From Kitasatospora sp. NBC_01246 (GTDB lineage Bacteria > Actinomycetota > Actinomycetes > Streptomycetales > Streptomycetaceae), in the NCBI RefSeq assembly GCF_036226505.1, contig NZ_CP108484.1, positions 4,278,001 to 4,342,000 of the forward strand: a stretch of DNA of 64,000 nucleotides, given 5' to 3'. The notes beneath the pieces were generated by a model. The model was not told where the DNA came from and made no database searches. It worked only from the letters and a program-made list of their open reading frames with translations. Position 1 is the stretch's first letter. Each line of letters starts with the position of its first letter. Positions 1 through 7,686 of this stretch are shown here, one piece after another. The position numbers were made by a program, and so were the translations under genes.

Positions 1-203
1 GCGCCGCGACGCCCGCCCCGCCCGGCCCGTCCCGTCCTGCCACGCCCGTCCGGTCACGTCGCGCCACGCCCGCCCCGCCCGGCCCGGTCCGCCCCGGGGG
101 CCGTCGGCCCCGTGCGAGTCTCCGAGCGGACGGCCCCGGACGGGCCCCGGCTTGGACGAAGCCGCCTATTGCCGGGCCGGACGGCAGCCGCCAGCATGGC
201 GCC
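1..203. other. Upstream region without a gene
   Basis: No credible coding region is seen. The first 100 bases are runs of C-rich, CGCCC-type sequence. The segment must hold the promoter of the MIP channel gene that follows, but no clear -10/-35 pair stands out. Confidence 0.5.
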
Positions 204-962
204 ATGACCACCACCGCTGCGCCCCTGGTACGACGGCTGGCCGCGGAGGCGGTCGGCACGGCCGCGCTGGCCGCCGTCGTGGTCGGCTCGGGCATCCAGG
301 CCGCCGCGCTGAGCCAGGACGGCGGGGTCCGGTTCCTGGCCAACGTCGGTGCCTCCGCGCTGGCCCTGGCCGTCCTGATCGAGCTGTTCGGCCCGCTCTC
401 CGGCGGGCACTTCAACCCGCTGGTGACGGCCGGCGCGTGGTGGGCCGGCCGGCGCGACGGCAGCGGGCCGACGCTGCCCGAACTCGGCGGGTACGCCGCC
501 GCGCAGCTGGCCGGCGCGGTCGCCGGGACGGGCCTCGCCAACGCGATGTTCGGGCGGCCGTTCGTCGAGCCCTCCGGACACGGCCGGGACGGCGGAGCGC
601 TCTGGCTCGGCGAGGCGGTGGCCACCGGGACGCTGCTGCTGGTGGTCGCCGGGCTGAGCGGCAGCGGACGCGGCCGCCTGGTGCCGGGGGCGGTCGGTCT
701 CTGGGTCGCGGCGGCCTGCTGGGCCACCTCCTCCGGCGGGTTCGCCAATCCGGCGGTGACCCTGGGGCGGGCGCTGACCGACAGCTACACCGGGATCGCG
801 CCCGGCTCCGTCCCCGGCTTCCTGCTCGCCCAACTGGCCGGGGCGGTGGCCGCGCTGGCACTGGGCGCGGTGCTGTTCACCGGCTCCGGACCGGTCCGGA
901 GCCGGTCCGTGCCGGACGACGCGCGGGAGCTGGTCGCGGGCCGGTCCGCCGCGACCGGCTGA
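204..962 (+). CDS. MIP/aquaporin family channel protein
   Basis: A 252-residue polytopic membrane protein of the major intrinsic protein family, which form channels for water or small neutral solutes such as glycerol. About six hydrophobic segments are visible. The two half-helix signatures are at residues 68-76 (GGHFNPLVT) and 179-186 (GFANPAVT). The first motif is NPL instead of the canonical NPA, a substitution seen in some bacterial MIPs that may alter selectivity. The length is normal for the family. The ATG at 204 is chosen because it starts just before the first membrane helix; the ribosome site is weak. It converges on the next gene. Water versus solute transport cannot be decided from the sequence. 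Confidence 0.85.
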   Translation: MTTTAAPLVRRLAAEAVGTAALAAVVVGSGIQAAALSQDGGVRFLANVGASALALAVLIELFGPLSGGHFNPLVTAGAWWAGRRDGSGPTLPELGGYAAAQLAGAVAGTGLANAMFGRPFVEPSGHGRDGGALWLGEAVATGTLLLVVAGLSGSGRGRLVPGAVGLWVAAACWATSSGGFANPAVTLGRALTDSYTGIAPGSVPGFLLAQLAGAVAALALGAVLFTGSGPVRSRSVPDDARELVAGRSAATG

Positions 963-984
963 ACCGTCGGCCGGCACCCGAGCA

Positions 985-1032
985 CCCACCGCCGTTCAGC
1001 CCGCGGCACCACCGCCGTTCAGCCCGCGGCCC
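985..1032. repeat. Short direct repeat between convergent genes
   Basis: The sequence ACCGCCGTTCAGCCCGCGGC occurs twice in tandem about 22 bases apart, spanning the gap after the MIP gene and the stop codon region of the convergent membrane protein. No strong hairpin terminator is evident here. Confidence 0.5.
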
Positions 1033-2281
1033 CCGCGGGCACGCGCTCGCGGCGCCGGGCGGCCCTGCCCCGGGTGTCTCCCCCGGGGCGCGGCCGGCGG
1101 CCCCGCCGGGTGGGCCAGAGCAGCACGTACGCGGCCGACAGCACCACGAAGGCCAGCCGGACGAAGCCGCGCGCCGAGTCGGACGGGATCAGCAGCGTGC
1201 CGCCGTACAGCGCGGCCAGCGCGATCCAGCTCCACCACGGCACCAGCCGCTGCTGGCCGACCGCGTCCCAGAGCAGGGTGCCGAGCAGGATCGAGGCCGT
1301 GTAGTAGGTGTAGACGCTGGGGTCGAACAGGATCCGGGCGTCCGCGCCCAGCAGGACGACGGCCGGCCACCGGCCGCGCCACACCGCGATGCTGCCCAGC
1401 GCGAGGCCCAGGCCGAACTGCAGCGGCCGGTCCCACCACGGCGTGGTCGGGTCGGTCACCCCGAACCACCGCAGCGCCGAGGCCGGCTGGTTGGGGATGG
1501 TGAACTTGGCGGCCGCCACCGTGTCCAGGTCGCCCAGGTAGAACGGCAGCCAGGCGACGGCCACCAGCCCGGCGAACCACAGCGCCGTGCGCAGCCAGGC
1601 CGGCCGGGGCAGCGCCAGGATCAGCGGGGCGAAGGCCAGCGCCCAGGGCTTGGAGTCCACCGCCAGCGCCAGGTAGACGGCGACCTGGACGGCCCGGCCC
1701 CGGCTGAGCGCGTGCGCGGCGAGGGTGGTGAAGAAGAGCGCCAGCACGTCGTCCAGGTGCGCGAAGCGGACCGAGACCTCCACCCACATCGGGATGAACG
1801 CCAGCCCGGCGACCAGCAGCCGCTGCTGCAGCCGGCGGTGGTTGGTGCCGGTGCCCAGGTAGTACCAGGCGGCGGTGCGGCCGACCAGGACGAGCATCAC
1901 CAGGCCGAGCCCGGACATCGCGGCCTCGGCCACCAGCTGGCCGGTGTGCGCGGGGAACGGGCTGAAGAGCCGGGCGACGGCCAGGCTGACCGGACCGATC
2001 TGCAGTTCGGGGTGGTGGGCGTAGAGCGCGAGCCCGCCGTCGGTCTGGCCGCTGAAGAGCAGCTCCTCGCCCTGACGCAGGTAGTGCCAGGAGAAGCCGC
2101 CGCTGGGCTCGACCAGCAGGAACCAGAGGACCGTCCAGGCGACCAGCAGGACGTGGTGTCTGCGCACCGGCAGACCGGCGATCCGGCCGGTGGCGGCCTC
2201 GTAGTCGGTGGTGGACCGTGCCGACCGTGCTCCCCGCACCCCTGTACCTCTCCCGCGCCGAGCCCCCCTTCGGCCGGTCAT
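1019..2281 (-). CDS. Polytopic membrane protein, glycosyltransferase-87-like
   Basis: About 420 residues with some ten hydrophobic segments and a basic, low-complexity C-terminus. Residues near PTWVEVSVRFAHLDDVLAL-type stretches (MWVEVSVRFAHLDDVLA) and DSKPWALAFAPL resemble integral-membrane GT-C mannosyltransferase-like (GT87) proteins of actinomycetes, which use polyprenyl-phosphate sugars outside the membrane. A longer frame starts at 2335, but that start lies inside the terminator hairpin of the next gene, so the ATG at 2281 is preferred. It has no strong ribosome site. The function is an inference from topology and weak motif similarity; the substrate is unknown. Confidence 0.6.
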   Translation of the reverse strand: MTGRRGARRGRGTGVRGARSARSTTDYEAATGRIAGLPVRRHHVLLVAWTVLWFLLVEPSGGFSWHYLRQGEELLFSGQTDGGLALYAHHPELQIGPVSLAVARLFSPFPAHTGQLVAEAAMSGLGLVMLVLVGRTAAWYYLGTGTNHRRLQQRLLVAGLAFIPMWVEVSVRFAHLDDVLALFFTTLAAHALSRGRAVQVAVYLALAVDSKPWALAFAPLILALPRPAWLRTALWFAGLVAVAWLPFYLGDLDTVAAAKFTIPNQPASALRWFGVTDPTTPWWDRPLQFGLGLALGSIAVWRGRWPAVVLLGADARILFDPSVYTYYTASILLGTLLWDAVGQQRLVPWWSWIALAALYGGTLLIPSDSARGFVRLAFVVLSAAYVLLWPTRRGRRPRPGGDTRGRAARRRERVPAGAAG

Positions 2282-2301
2282 CCTATGTGACCCGACGGAA
2301 G

Positions 2302-2351
2302 CGACCGCGCCCCTCGGGTGTCCCTGGCAGGACACCCGAGGGGCGCGGTCG
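2302..2351 (-). terminator. Long perfect hairpin terminator
   Basis: Arms at 2302-2323 and 2330-2351 are perfectly complementary over 22 bp, with a six-base loop. It lies directly downstream of the surface-protein gene on the minus strand and upstream of the glycosyltransferase-like gene. There is no T-run, as is common for actinomycete terminators. Confidence 0.85.
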
Positions 2352-2424
2352 TCGGCCGGGCCGGGCGGACCCGGCGGTGCCGGGGCCCGGCGGGCTGGAT
2401 GCCCGGGCTCGGCCCGGGCCGGGG

Positions 2425-3621
2425 TCAGCCCTGCTGGGCGGCCTTGCGGCGGCGGAGCAGCACGAGGGTGCCGGCGCCGACCGCGAGGACGGCGCCACCG
2501 GCGATGGCGATGCCGGTGGTGTCGTCACCGCCACCGGTCTGGGCCAGTGCCTTGTCGGCGTTGTCGGCCGCGTTCTTGGCCTTGGCGACGGCGGCCGGGG
2601 TGAGCTTCGGCGGCGTCACGGTCGGCACGGTCACCGGGAAGTCGATCGGCTCCTGGGCGCCGGTGCCGCCGGTGGACGGGGCGGAGGTGGTCGCACCGGT
2701 CGGCTGCGCGCTCGTCGAGGACGACGGGCTGGCCGACGCCGACGGGCTGGTCGACGCCGAGGTGGTGGCGGTGGGCGTCGCGGTGGGGGTGGCCGTGGCG
2801 GTCGCGGTGGGCGTGGCCGTGGCGGTCGCCGTGGGCGTCGCCGTAGCGGTCGTGGTGGGCGTCGCGGTGGCGGTGGCCGAGGGCGAGTGGCTGGGCGAGT
2901 GGCTCGGCGACTGGCTCGGCGAGTGGCTGGGCGACGGGCTGCCGGTCGGCTTGCCGGTGGTCTGGCTGGCGGTCGGGCTCGGCTTGCCGCCCCCGGCCTT
3001 GATGGTGAAGCCGGCGCCGGTGATGCCGTCGCAGCTGAAGTGGCCGTTGCCGACGGGCTCGTGGGACTGGTCGTCGAGCTGCTCGGAGAAGACGACCGGC
3101 ACCACGCCGGCCTTGCCGAGCGGGGCGTCCTTGGTGAACGAGGCGCGGACCTTGATGGAGACGTCCTTGCCGCGGTTCACCGCGAGCATCGCGTCGTCGG
3201 AGTCGGCCCCGCCGAGCAGGATGAGCACCGCGTCGTCGTCGGAGTCCCCGCCGCCGGGGGCGACCGAGCCGGGCAGCCAGGCGCCGCCGGGCAGCTGGTA
3301 CTCGACCTTGAGGTCGCCGGCCTCCAGGCTGCCCGCGCGGTTCTTGAACTTGAGCAGCGGGTAGAACACGAAGTCGTGCCGGGTCGAGTTGTCGATCCGG
3401 AAGGTGAACTCCCGGGCGTCGCCGCCCGCGATGAAGGTGTCCGGCACCCCGCGCACGGAGAGGTCCAGGCTCTGGCGCGAGGACTTGTCGGCCTGCGGTG
3501 CCGCGGTGGCGGACGGGGAGCCGGTGGTGCCGACGGCGACGGCGCCCTGGGCACCGGCCAGCACCATCGAAGAGGCGAGGGCGGCGGCGCCGGCGAGGGC
3601 GAAGCTGCGACGTATGGACAT
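2425..3621 (-). CDS. Secreted cell-wall-anchored protein, class E sortase type
   Basis: About 398 residues. A signal peptide begins MSIRRSFALAGAAALA and is followed by a globular region of roughly 220 residues, then a long Ser/Pro/Thr/Ala linker (SPSHSPSQSPS, TATATPT repeats). The C-terminus has the sorting signal LAQTG, a hydrophobic helix and an RRRK tail. LAxTG is the motif recognised by the class E sortases of Streptomyces. The ATG at 3621 is preferred over a GTG at 3639 because GAGG lies about 11 bases before it. The globular domain has no recognised catalytic motif; a role in adhesion or aerial surface structure is only a guess. The long linker would span the peptidoglycan. Confidence 0.8.
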   Translation of the reverse strand: MSIRRSFALAGAAALASSMVLAGAQGAVAVGTTGSPSATAAPQADKSSRQSLDLSVRGVPDTFIAGGDAREFTFRIDNSTRHDFVFYPLLKFKNRAGSLEAGDLKVEYQLPGGAWLPGSVAPGGGDSDDDAVLILLGGADSDDAMLAVNRGKDVSIKVRASFTKDAPLGKAGVVPVVFSEQLDDQSHEPVGNGHFSCDGITGAGFTIKAGGGKPSPTASQTTGKPTGSPSPSHSPSQSPSHSPSHSPSATATATPTTTATATPTATATATPTATATATPTATPTATTSASTSPSASASPSSSTSAQPTGATTSAPSTGGTGAQEPIDFPVTVPTVTPPKLTPAAVAKAKNAADNADKALAQTGGGDDTTGIAIAGGAVLAVGAGTLVLLRRRKAAQQG

Positions 3622-4007
3622 GGGCAAGGAAGACCTCACGGATGAGTCCGGGCGTGGCCCGGGAGCGCGGAAGGACTGGGTTGTCCGAACTGTGGTCCCC
3701 CCACGAAGCTGAAAGTCCGACGGAGACTACCGAAAGATCCAGCCAGATCGTAAGGCGGGTGCCACCCTTCGTGCACCACCCTGACCGGATACTGTCCGAT
3801 TGGCCCAACTCCGTCACTCGGTAAGGCTTTTGTGCCATACCGTCAGATGACCGCAGGGTGACCGGTACACGTCCGGAACACCGCGTCCGACGACGCCGCA
3901 CTGGCGGGAAACCGCCGTCGGGCGGCCATGCTCCCACGGACCGCCGCCGGGGCCGGCCGGCCGGGCCTCCCCGCCCTCGTCGGAGAGGGCCGGCCGGTGG
4001 GTGGGCG
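3622..4007. other. Intergenic promoter region
   Basis: About 390 bases without a gene. The part 3700-3850 is less GC-rich than its surroundings and should carry the minus-strand promoter of the surface protein. At 3951-3997 GC-rich GGCCGGCC arms could form a hairpin downstream of the flavin reductase gene. No precise promoter call is made. Confidence 0.4.
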
Positions 4008-4586
4008 TCAGCCCGCGAAGAAGGACTTGGCGGCGACCAGCGCCCGCTCGTCGTTCAGCACGTCGCCCGGCCGGGTGCCGTTGCCGAGCAGCGCGCCGCC
4101 CCAGCGCATGCCCATGTAGTCGGCGCAGAGCCGCAGGGTGGCGATCAGCGGATCCGCCTTGTCCGGCTCGGTGGCCAGGGCGGTGACGGCCCAGATGGTG
4201 CCGCCGGAGAGCCGGGCGCGGAAGTCCGCCCCGGGCGCCCGCAGCCAGGCGGACCAGTGGTCGAGGTAGAGCTTGGCGCTGGTCGGCAGCGAGTACCAGT
4301 ACACCGGGGCGACGAAGACCAGGTCGGTCGCGGCCAGGGTGGCGTCCAGCAGGGTGCGTTCGTGGCCGGCCGGCTCGGGGAAGCCGCCGTCCTCACTGTG
4401 CCGGCGGTCCTCGAAGGGGGGCAGCGGGTGCTCGCTCAGCCGCAGCCACCGCTGCTCGGCACCGGGCGGCAGACTCGCCCCCGCGGCCAGCCGGGCCAGC
4501 TGTTCGGAGTTGCCGTCCGGGCGCGAACTGGCGTTCAGGAAGAGGAACGAACGCGGCGCAGCGGCGCCGGCGGTGTGCTCGGACAT
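4008..4586 (-). CDS. Flavodoxin-like NAD(P)H-dependent FMN reductase
   Basis: 192 residues with the flavodoxin-like fold. LFLNASSRPDGNSEQLARLA near residues 15-35 is the phosphate-binding FMN loop, and FVAPVYWYSLPTSAKLYLDHW around residue 90-110 is the typical PVYW..P..LK.f.D. segment of the NADPH-dependent FMN reductase/NQO family. It likely reduces quinones or other acceptors with NAD(P)H in the cytosol. The length is standard. It lies in a run of minus-strand redox genes, but the gaps suggest separate transcription. The physiological acceptor cannot be predicted. Confidence 0.8.
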   Translation of the reverse strand: MSEHTAGAAAPRSFLFLNASSRPDGNSEQLARLAAGASLPPGAEQRWLRLSEHPLPPFEDRRHSEDGGFPEPAGHERTLLDATLAATDLVFVAPVYWYSLPTSAKLYLDHWSAWLRAPGADFRARLSGGTIWAVTALATEPDKADPLIATLRLCADYMGMRWGGALLGNGTRPGDVLNDERALVAAKSFFAG

Positions 4587-4655
4587 CAGGACCCCCGTGC
4601 GGATGGCGACAGAAGGCCCGAGCGTACGACAGCCCTCCGACGGGCCCGGCGGCGA

Positions 4656-5540
4656 CTACTCCGGCAGGCCCGCCCGGCGGCGGGCGACGGCCGCGACGGC
4701 CGCCCAGTCCTTCTCGCCGTCACCGTGCGCCAGGGCGTCGAGGAAGGCGTCCCGCAGCACGCTGCCGAAGGGCAGCGGCACGTGCGCCGCGGCGCCGGCG
4801 GTCAGCGCGAGATCGACGTCCTTGAGACCCAGCGGCAGCTTGAAACCGGCCGGTTCGTACCGGCGCTCGGCGACCATCGCCCCGTAACCGGAGTAGACCG
4901 GCCCGGGGAAGAGCGTGGCGGTGAGCATCTCGACCAGATCGGTCGGGCGGACGCCGTTGGCCTCGGCCAGGCTGCACGCCTCGGCCATCGACTCGATCGC
5001 GCAGGCCAGCAGGAAGTTCGCGCTGATCTTGGCGGTGTTGGCCTGGCGCGGGTGCTCGCCGAAGTGCCACGTCCGCCGCCCCATCGCGGCGAGCAGCGGT
5101 TCGGCCAGGGCGAGCGCCTCCGGGGCCCCGGCGGCCAGGATGTTCAGCTCGCCGGCCGCCGCCACCGGGGGCCGGCCGAGGACCGGCGCGGCGACGTAGC
5201 CGATGCCGTGCTCGGCGTGCAGGGCCTCGGCCCGCTCCGCGAGCGCCACCGAGACCGTGGCCATGTTGACGTGCAGGGTGGCCCGGGCGCCGGCCAGCAG
5301 GGCCGGATCGAGCAGCAGCCGCTCGAACGCGGCGTCGTCGGCGAGCATGGAGACCACCGCCTCGGCGGCGAACGCACCGGCCGGCCCGTCGGCCGCCTCG
5401 GCGCCCCGGTCGACCAGCGCGGCCACCGGCCCGGGCGAGCGGTTCCAGACCCGCACCCGGTACCCGGCCCGCAGCAGGCTGGCAGCCATGCCCTGCCCCA
5501 TCGCGCCGAGCCCCACGAAGCCGACCGTCGTCACTGCCAT
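4656..5540 (-). CDS. NAD(P)-dependent beta-hydroxyacid dehydrogenase family protein
   Basis: 294 residues. The N-terminal Rossmann fingerprint VGFVGLGAMGQGMAASLLRAG and the motif KISANFLLACAIESMAEA, which contains the catalytic lysine region of the 3-hydroxyisobutyrate/6-phosphogluconate dehydrogenase family, identify the class. The C-terminal all-helical domain holds the GLKDVDLAL segment. The frame extends to 5600, but the ATG at 5540, after GGGAGTGGGCG, matches the family start exactly before the nucleotide fold. Likely substrates are small beta-hydroxyacids or imines; some family members are imine reductases. Members cannot be told apart from sequence reading alone. Confidence 0.85.
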   Translation of the reverse strand: MAVTTVGFVGLGAMGQGMAASLLRAGYRVRVWNRSPGPVAALVDRGAEAADGPAGAFAAEAVVSMLADDAAFERLLLDPALLAGARATLHVNMATVSVALAERAEALHAEHGIGYVAAPVLGRPPVAAAGELNILAAGAPEALALAEPLLAAMGRRTWHFGEHPRQANTAKISANFLLACAIESMAEACSLAEANGVRPTDLVEMLTATLFPGPVYSGYGAMVAERRYEPAGFKLPLGLKDVDLALTAGAAAHVPLPFGSVLRDAFLDALAHGDGEKDWAAVAAVARRRAGLPE

Positions 5541-5708
5541 CGCCCACTCCCGTCGTCGCCGCCCGGCGGACCGCGCCACAGACCGCCGGGCCGGAGCCAC
5601 CGGTACGGCGAACCGGGCACGTCGAAGCGGGCGGGCCGGTCCGACGGAGCCGTCGGACCACGATCCATGCCGCCCCGACTGTACGTCAGCCCACCGCCCC
5701 GGCCGTGC

Positions 5709-6122
5709 TCAGGCGCACGCGTGCTCCGGCAGCCGGGCCCGGCCCGACTCCAGTTCGGCGACGACCCGGTGGCGCAGCAGTTCGTACTGGGCCTGGAGCC
5801 GGCCCGGGCGCTGCGGGCGGGCGACCGGCCGGCCGGGGCCGACCCGCTCGTCGGGGCCGAACTGCTCGCGGGTGAGGTCGATCTCGAAGCCGGTCGCGAA
5901 CCGGTTCCACCAGTGCAGGTCCGTCCGGACACCGCCGACGTGCACCTCGCCCATCATGAGCTCGCCGCCGAGCAGGTCGTGCAGGACCATCGCGGTGACC
6001 CCGCACTGGCCGCGGGCGGGATTGTCCGGATGCCAGTGGGCCAGGTCCTCGGGCGCACAGGTGTCGACACCCCAGGAGGAGCGGATCGCACGTTCGATGT
6101 CGTTGAGGGTCCACGCCGTCAT
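5709..6122 (-). CDS. YunG-like conserved protein
   Basis: 137 residues beginning MTAWTLNDIERAIRSSWGVD. The combination of DPDNPARGQCGVTAMVLHDLLGG-type residues (ARGQCGVTAMVLHDLLGGEL), VGGVRTDLHWWNRF and EIDLTREQF matches the YunG family: a conserved Cys (GQCG), His and Asp suggest a papain/transglutaminase-like fold, but the activity is unknown. The ATG at 6122 is used; an upstream start at 6158 would add 12 unconserved residues. Cytosolic, no membrane segments. It stands between two oxidoreductase genes without clear functional link. Confidence 0.7.
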   Translation of the reverse strand: MTAWTLNDIERAIRSSWGVDTCAPEDLAHWHPDNPARGQCGVTAMVLHDLLGGELMMGEVHVGGVRTDLHWWNRFATGFEIDLTREQFGPDERVGPGRPVARPQRPGRLQAQYELLRHRVVAELESGRARLPEHACA

Positions 6123-6165
6123 AGCGGGAAGCCTGCCACGCCCCACTGACAGCGGCACAGGCTTT

Positions 6166-6591
6166 TCAGTGGGCCACCCCGTGTTCTGCGGTGACCTTCT
6201 CGATCTTCACCCGTACGAGCAGCTCGCCGGGGACGCCGTTACGGGCGCCGTACTGCTCGGCGAGTTCCTCGCCCATGTACCGGGCGGCGATCCGGGTGGC
6301 CCAGTCGCGCACCTCGGGCAGATCGTCGCTCAGCCGGGCGGTGCCCTGGACGAGGGCGTAGGAGAAGGGCGGCCGGTCGTCGTCCACGCAGAGCATCACC
6401 CGGCCGTCGCGGGCCAGCGTGCGGCCCTTCACCGTGCCGGCGCCGGTGTTGAACACGATCTCGTCGCCGTCCAGCAGGAACCAGACCGGCGCGACGTGCG
6501 GGCGGCCGTCGGCCCGGGTGGTGGCGATCTTGGCGGTACGGGTGCCGGCGGCGAGGAAGGCGCGCCACTCGGTCTCGGTCATGTGAGGCAT
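6166..6591 (-). CDS. PPOX-class F420- or FMN-dependent oxidoreductase
   Basis: About 141 residues (start MPHMTETEW at 6591, or the inner ATG at 6582). The split beta-barrel of the pyridoxamine-phosphate-oxidase class is shown by TAKIATTRADGRPHVAPVWF near the N-terminus, EIVFNTGAGTVKGRTLARD and VMLCVDDDRPPFSYALVQG. Actinobacterial members of this size often bind F420 and reduce small molecules, or bind FMN or haem. The frame runs upstream to 6798 through GC-repeat sequence, but that part is low-complexity Arg/Pro and is not counted as coding. Confidence 0.8.
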   Translation of the reverse strand: MPHMTETEWRAFLAAGTRTAKIATTRADGRPHVAPVWFLLDGDEIVFNTGAGTVKGRTLARDGRVMLCVDDDRPPFSYALVQGTARLSDDLPEVRDWATRIAARYMGEELAEQYGARNGVPGELLVRVKIEKVTAEHGVAH

Positions 6592-6625
6592 GCGCCCATC
6601 CTGGCCGCTGCGGCGCTCCGGCGCA

Positions 6626-6750
6626 CCGGGTTCCCGGAGTGACCGGGTTCCCGGGCTCCCGGGGTGACCGGGGCGGATGCGCTGGGCGCGGGCGGGCGGG
6701 CGGCGGCGCAGCGGCGGGCGGGCGGCGGCGCAGCGGCGGGCGGGCGGCGC
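6626..6750. repeat. GC-rich tandem repeats
   Basis: Two simple repeats. At 6626-6670 CCGGGTTCCCGG and GGTGACC-type units are repeated. From about 6690 to 6748 a 22-bp unit containing GCAGCGGCGGGCGGGCGG is repeated about 2.5 times. They separate the PPOX gene from the HbpS terminator and produce spurious Arg/Pro-rich reading frames on both strands. Confidence 0.75.
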
Positions 6751-6764
6751 GCGGGCATGCCGGC

Positions 6765-6796
6765 GCACCGGAGCGGTCGGGGGTCCGCTCCGGTGC
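6765..6796 (-). terminator. Hairpin terminator of hbpS-like gene
   Basis: Complementary 12-bp arms (6765-6776 and 6785-6796, GCACCGGAGCGG type) with an eight-base loop, placed about 40 bases after the stop codon of the haem-binding protein gene. Confidence 0.7.
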
Positions 6797-6834
6797 ACCG
6801 CGTCGCCGGCGGGCGCCCACGCGCCCGCCGGGCG

Positions 6835-7395
6835 CTACTTGCCGAGCGCCGCGACGCCCGCCTGGGCGAACTGCTCGTCCAGGTCGCCGCTGGGCGCGCC
6901 CGCGACGCCGATGCCCGCGATCGGCGCGCCCTTGGCCTGCACCGGGGCGCCGCCGGCCAGGAACAGCGTGCCCGGGATGTCCTTGAGGTTCGGCGCCTGC
7001 GCCAGCCGCTTGGCCAGCTCGGAGGTCGGCGCGTTCCAGGAGACCGCCGTGAACGCCTTGCGCTCGGCGGACTCCGGCGACTGCGGGCCGGCGCCGTCAC
7101 CCTTGAGCAGCACCCGGGTGATGCCGTCGCGGTCCACCACCGCGACCGTGACGTGCTGACCGGCCTTGGTGGCCGCGTCCAGGGTGGCCTGGGCGGCCTT
7201 GGTGGCGGCCTCGATGGTCAGGCCGGTGGTCTGGGTGAGGTTCTTGTTCTGGGTGTCGGCCTTCACCGCGGCGGCGGCGGCCGGGGCCTCGGTGGTGTCC
7301 GCACTGGCCGAGACGGCGCCGACGGTGGCGGCGGCCAGCGCGGCGGCGGCGACGGTACCGGTCAGCACACGGGTACGCAGGGAGGTCTTCTTCAT
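6835..7395 (-). CDS. hbpS: Secreted haem-binding protein, HbpS/GlcG family
   Basis: 186 residues. A signal peptide (MKKTSLRTRVLTGTVAAAAL, cleavage near ASA-DTT at about residue 32) is followed by a single DUF336/GlcG domain with QTTGLTIEAATKAAQATLDA, VAVVDRDGITRVLLKGDGAG, ERKAFTAVSW and GAPIAGIGVAGAPSGDLDE. HbpS of Streptomyces reticuli is an extracellular octameric haem- and iron-binding protein that modulates the sensor kinase SenS under oxidative stress. The gene is divergent from a kinase/regulator pair, the arrangement known for hbpS-senS-senR, which strongly supports the assignment. The ATG at 7395 follows GGAG; an in-frame extension upstream to 7503 has no signal-peptide sense. GlcG proteins elsewhere have other roles, so haem binding here is inferred. 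Confidence 0.82.
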   Translation of the reverse strand: MKKTSLRTRVLTGTVAAAALAAATVGAVSASADTTEAPAAAAAVKADTQNKNLTQTTGLTIEAATKAAQATLDAATKAGQHVTVAVVDRDGITRVLLKGDGAGPQSPESAERKAFTAVSWNAPTSELAKRLAQAPNLKDIPGTLFLAGGAPVQAKGAPIAGIGVAGAPSGDLDEQFAQAGVAALGK

Positions 7396-7686
7396 GGTCG
7401 GGCTCCTCGTCGGATCGGTCGGTGCCACGGCCGGGATCTGGGGGCCAGGTCGGGCTCGGCGGCTTCGGTACCGATCCTCCGGCCGCCGGGCCCCCGGGCA
7501 CATCGACGGTCCGGCGGCCGCTCGCGCGCAGGATGGAGGACGGTCCCGTCAACCGATCGGCTGATGCGCGGCCCGGTCGGACGGGTCACCATCGAGGGAT
7601 CGGACCAGGTCAGCGCGGTGGGCCGGAGTGCCGACCGCAGAGAGCCGCCCGCAGAGGGGCGACCGCAGAGTGGAAGGAGCCGCCCC
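7396..7686. promoter_or_regulatory. Divergent hbpS / senS intergenic region
   Basis: About 290 bases with no gene. Both the secreted haem-binding protein and the kinase-regulator pair must be expressed from here. Imperfect palindromic pieces such as CCGATCGGCTGATGCGCGGCC-like sequence near 7553-7575 could be regulator sites, but no match to a defined SenR operator is claimed. GGAAGGAG at about 7672-7679 is the ribosome site for the kinase. Confidence 0.5.

Noticed and set aside
6664-7686. N-terminal extension of the SenS frame back to 6664
   Set aside because: It crosses GC-tandem repeats and the antisense of the HbpS gene; amino acids are low complexity, while a GTG with GGAAGGAG lies at 7687.
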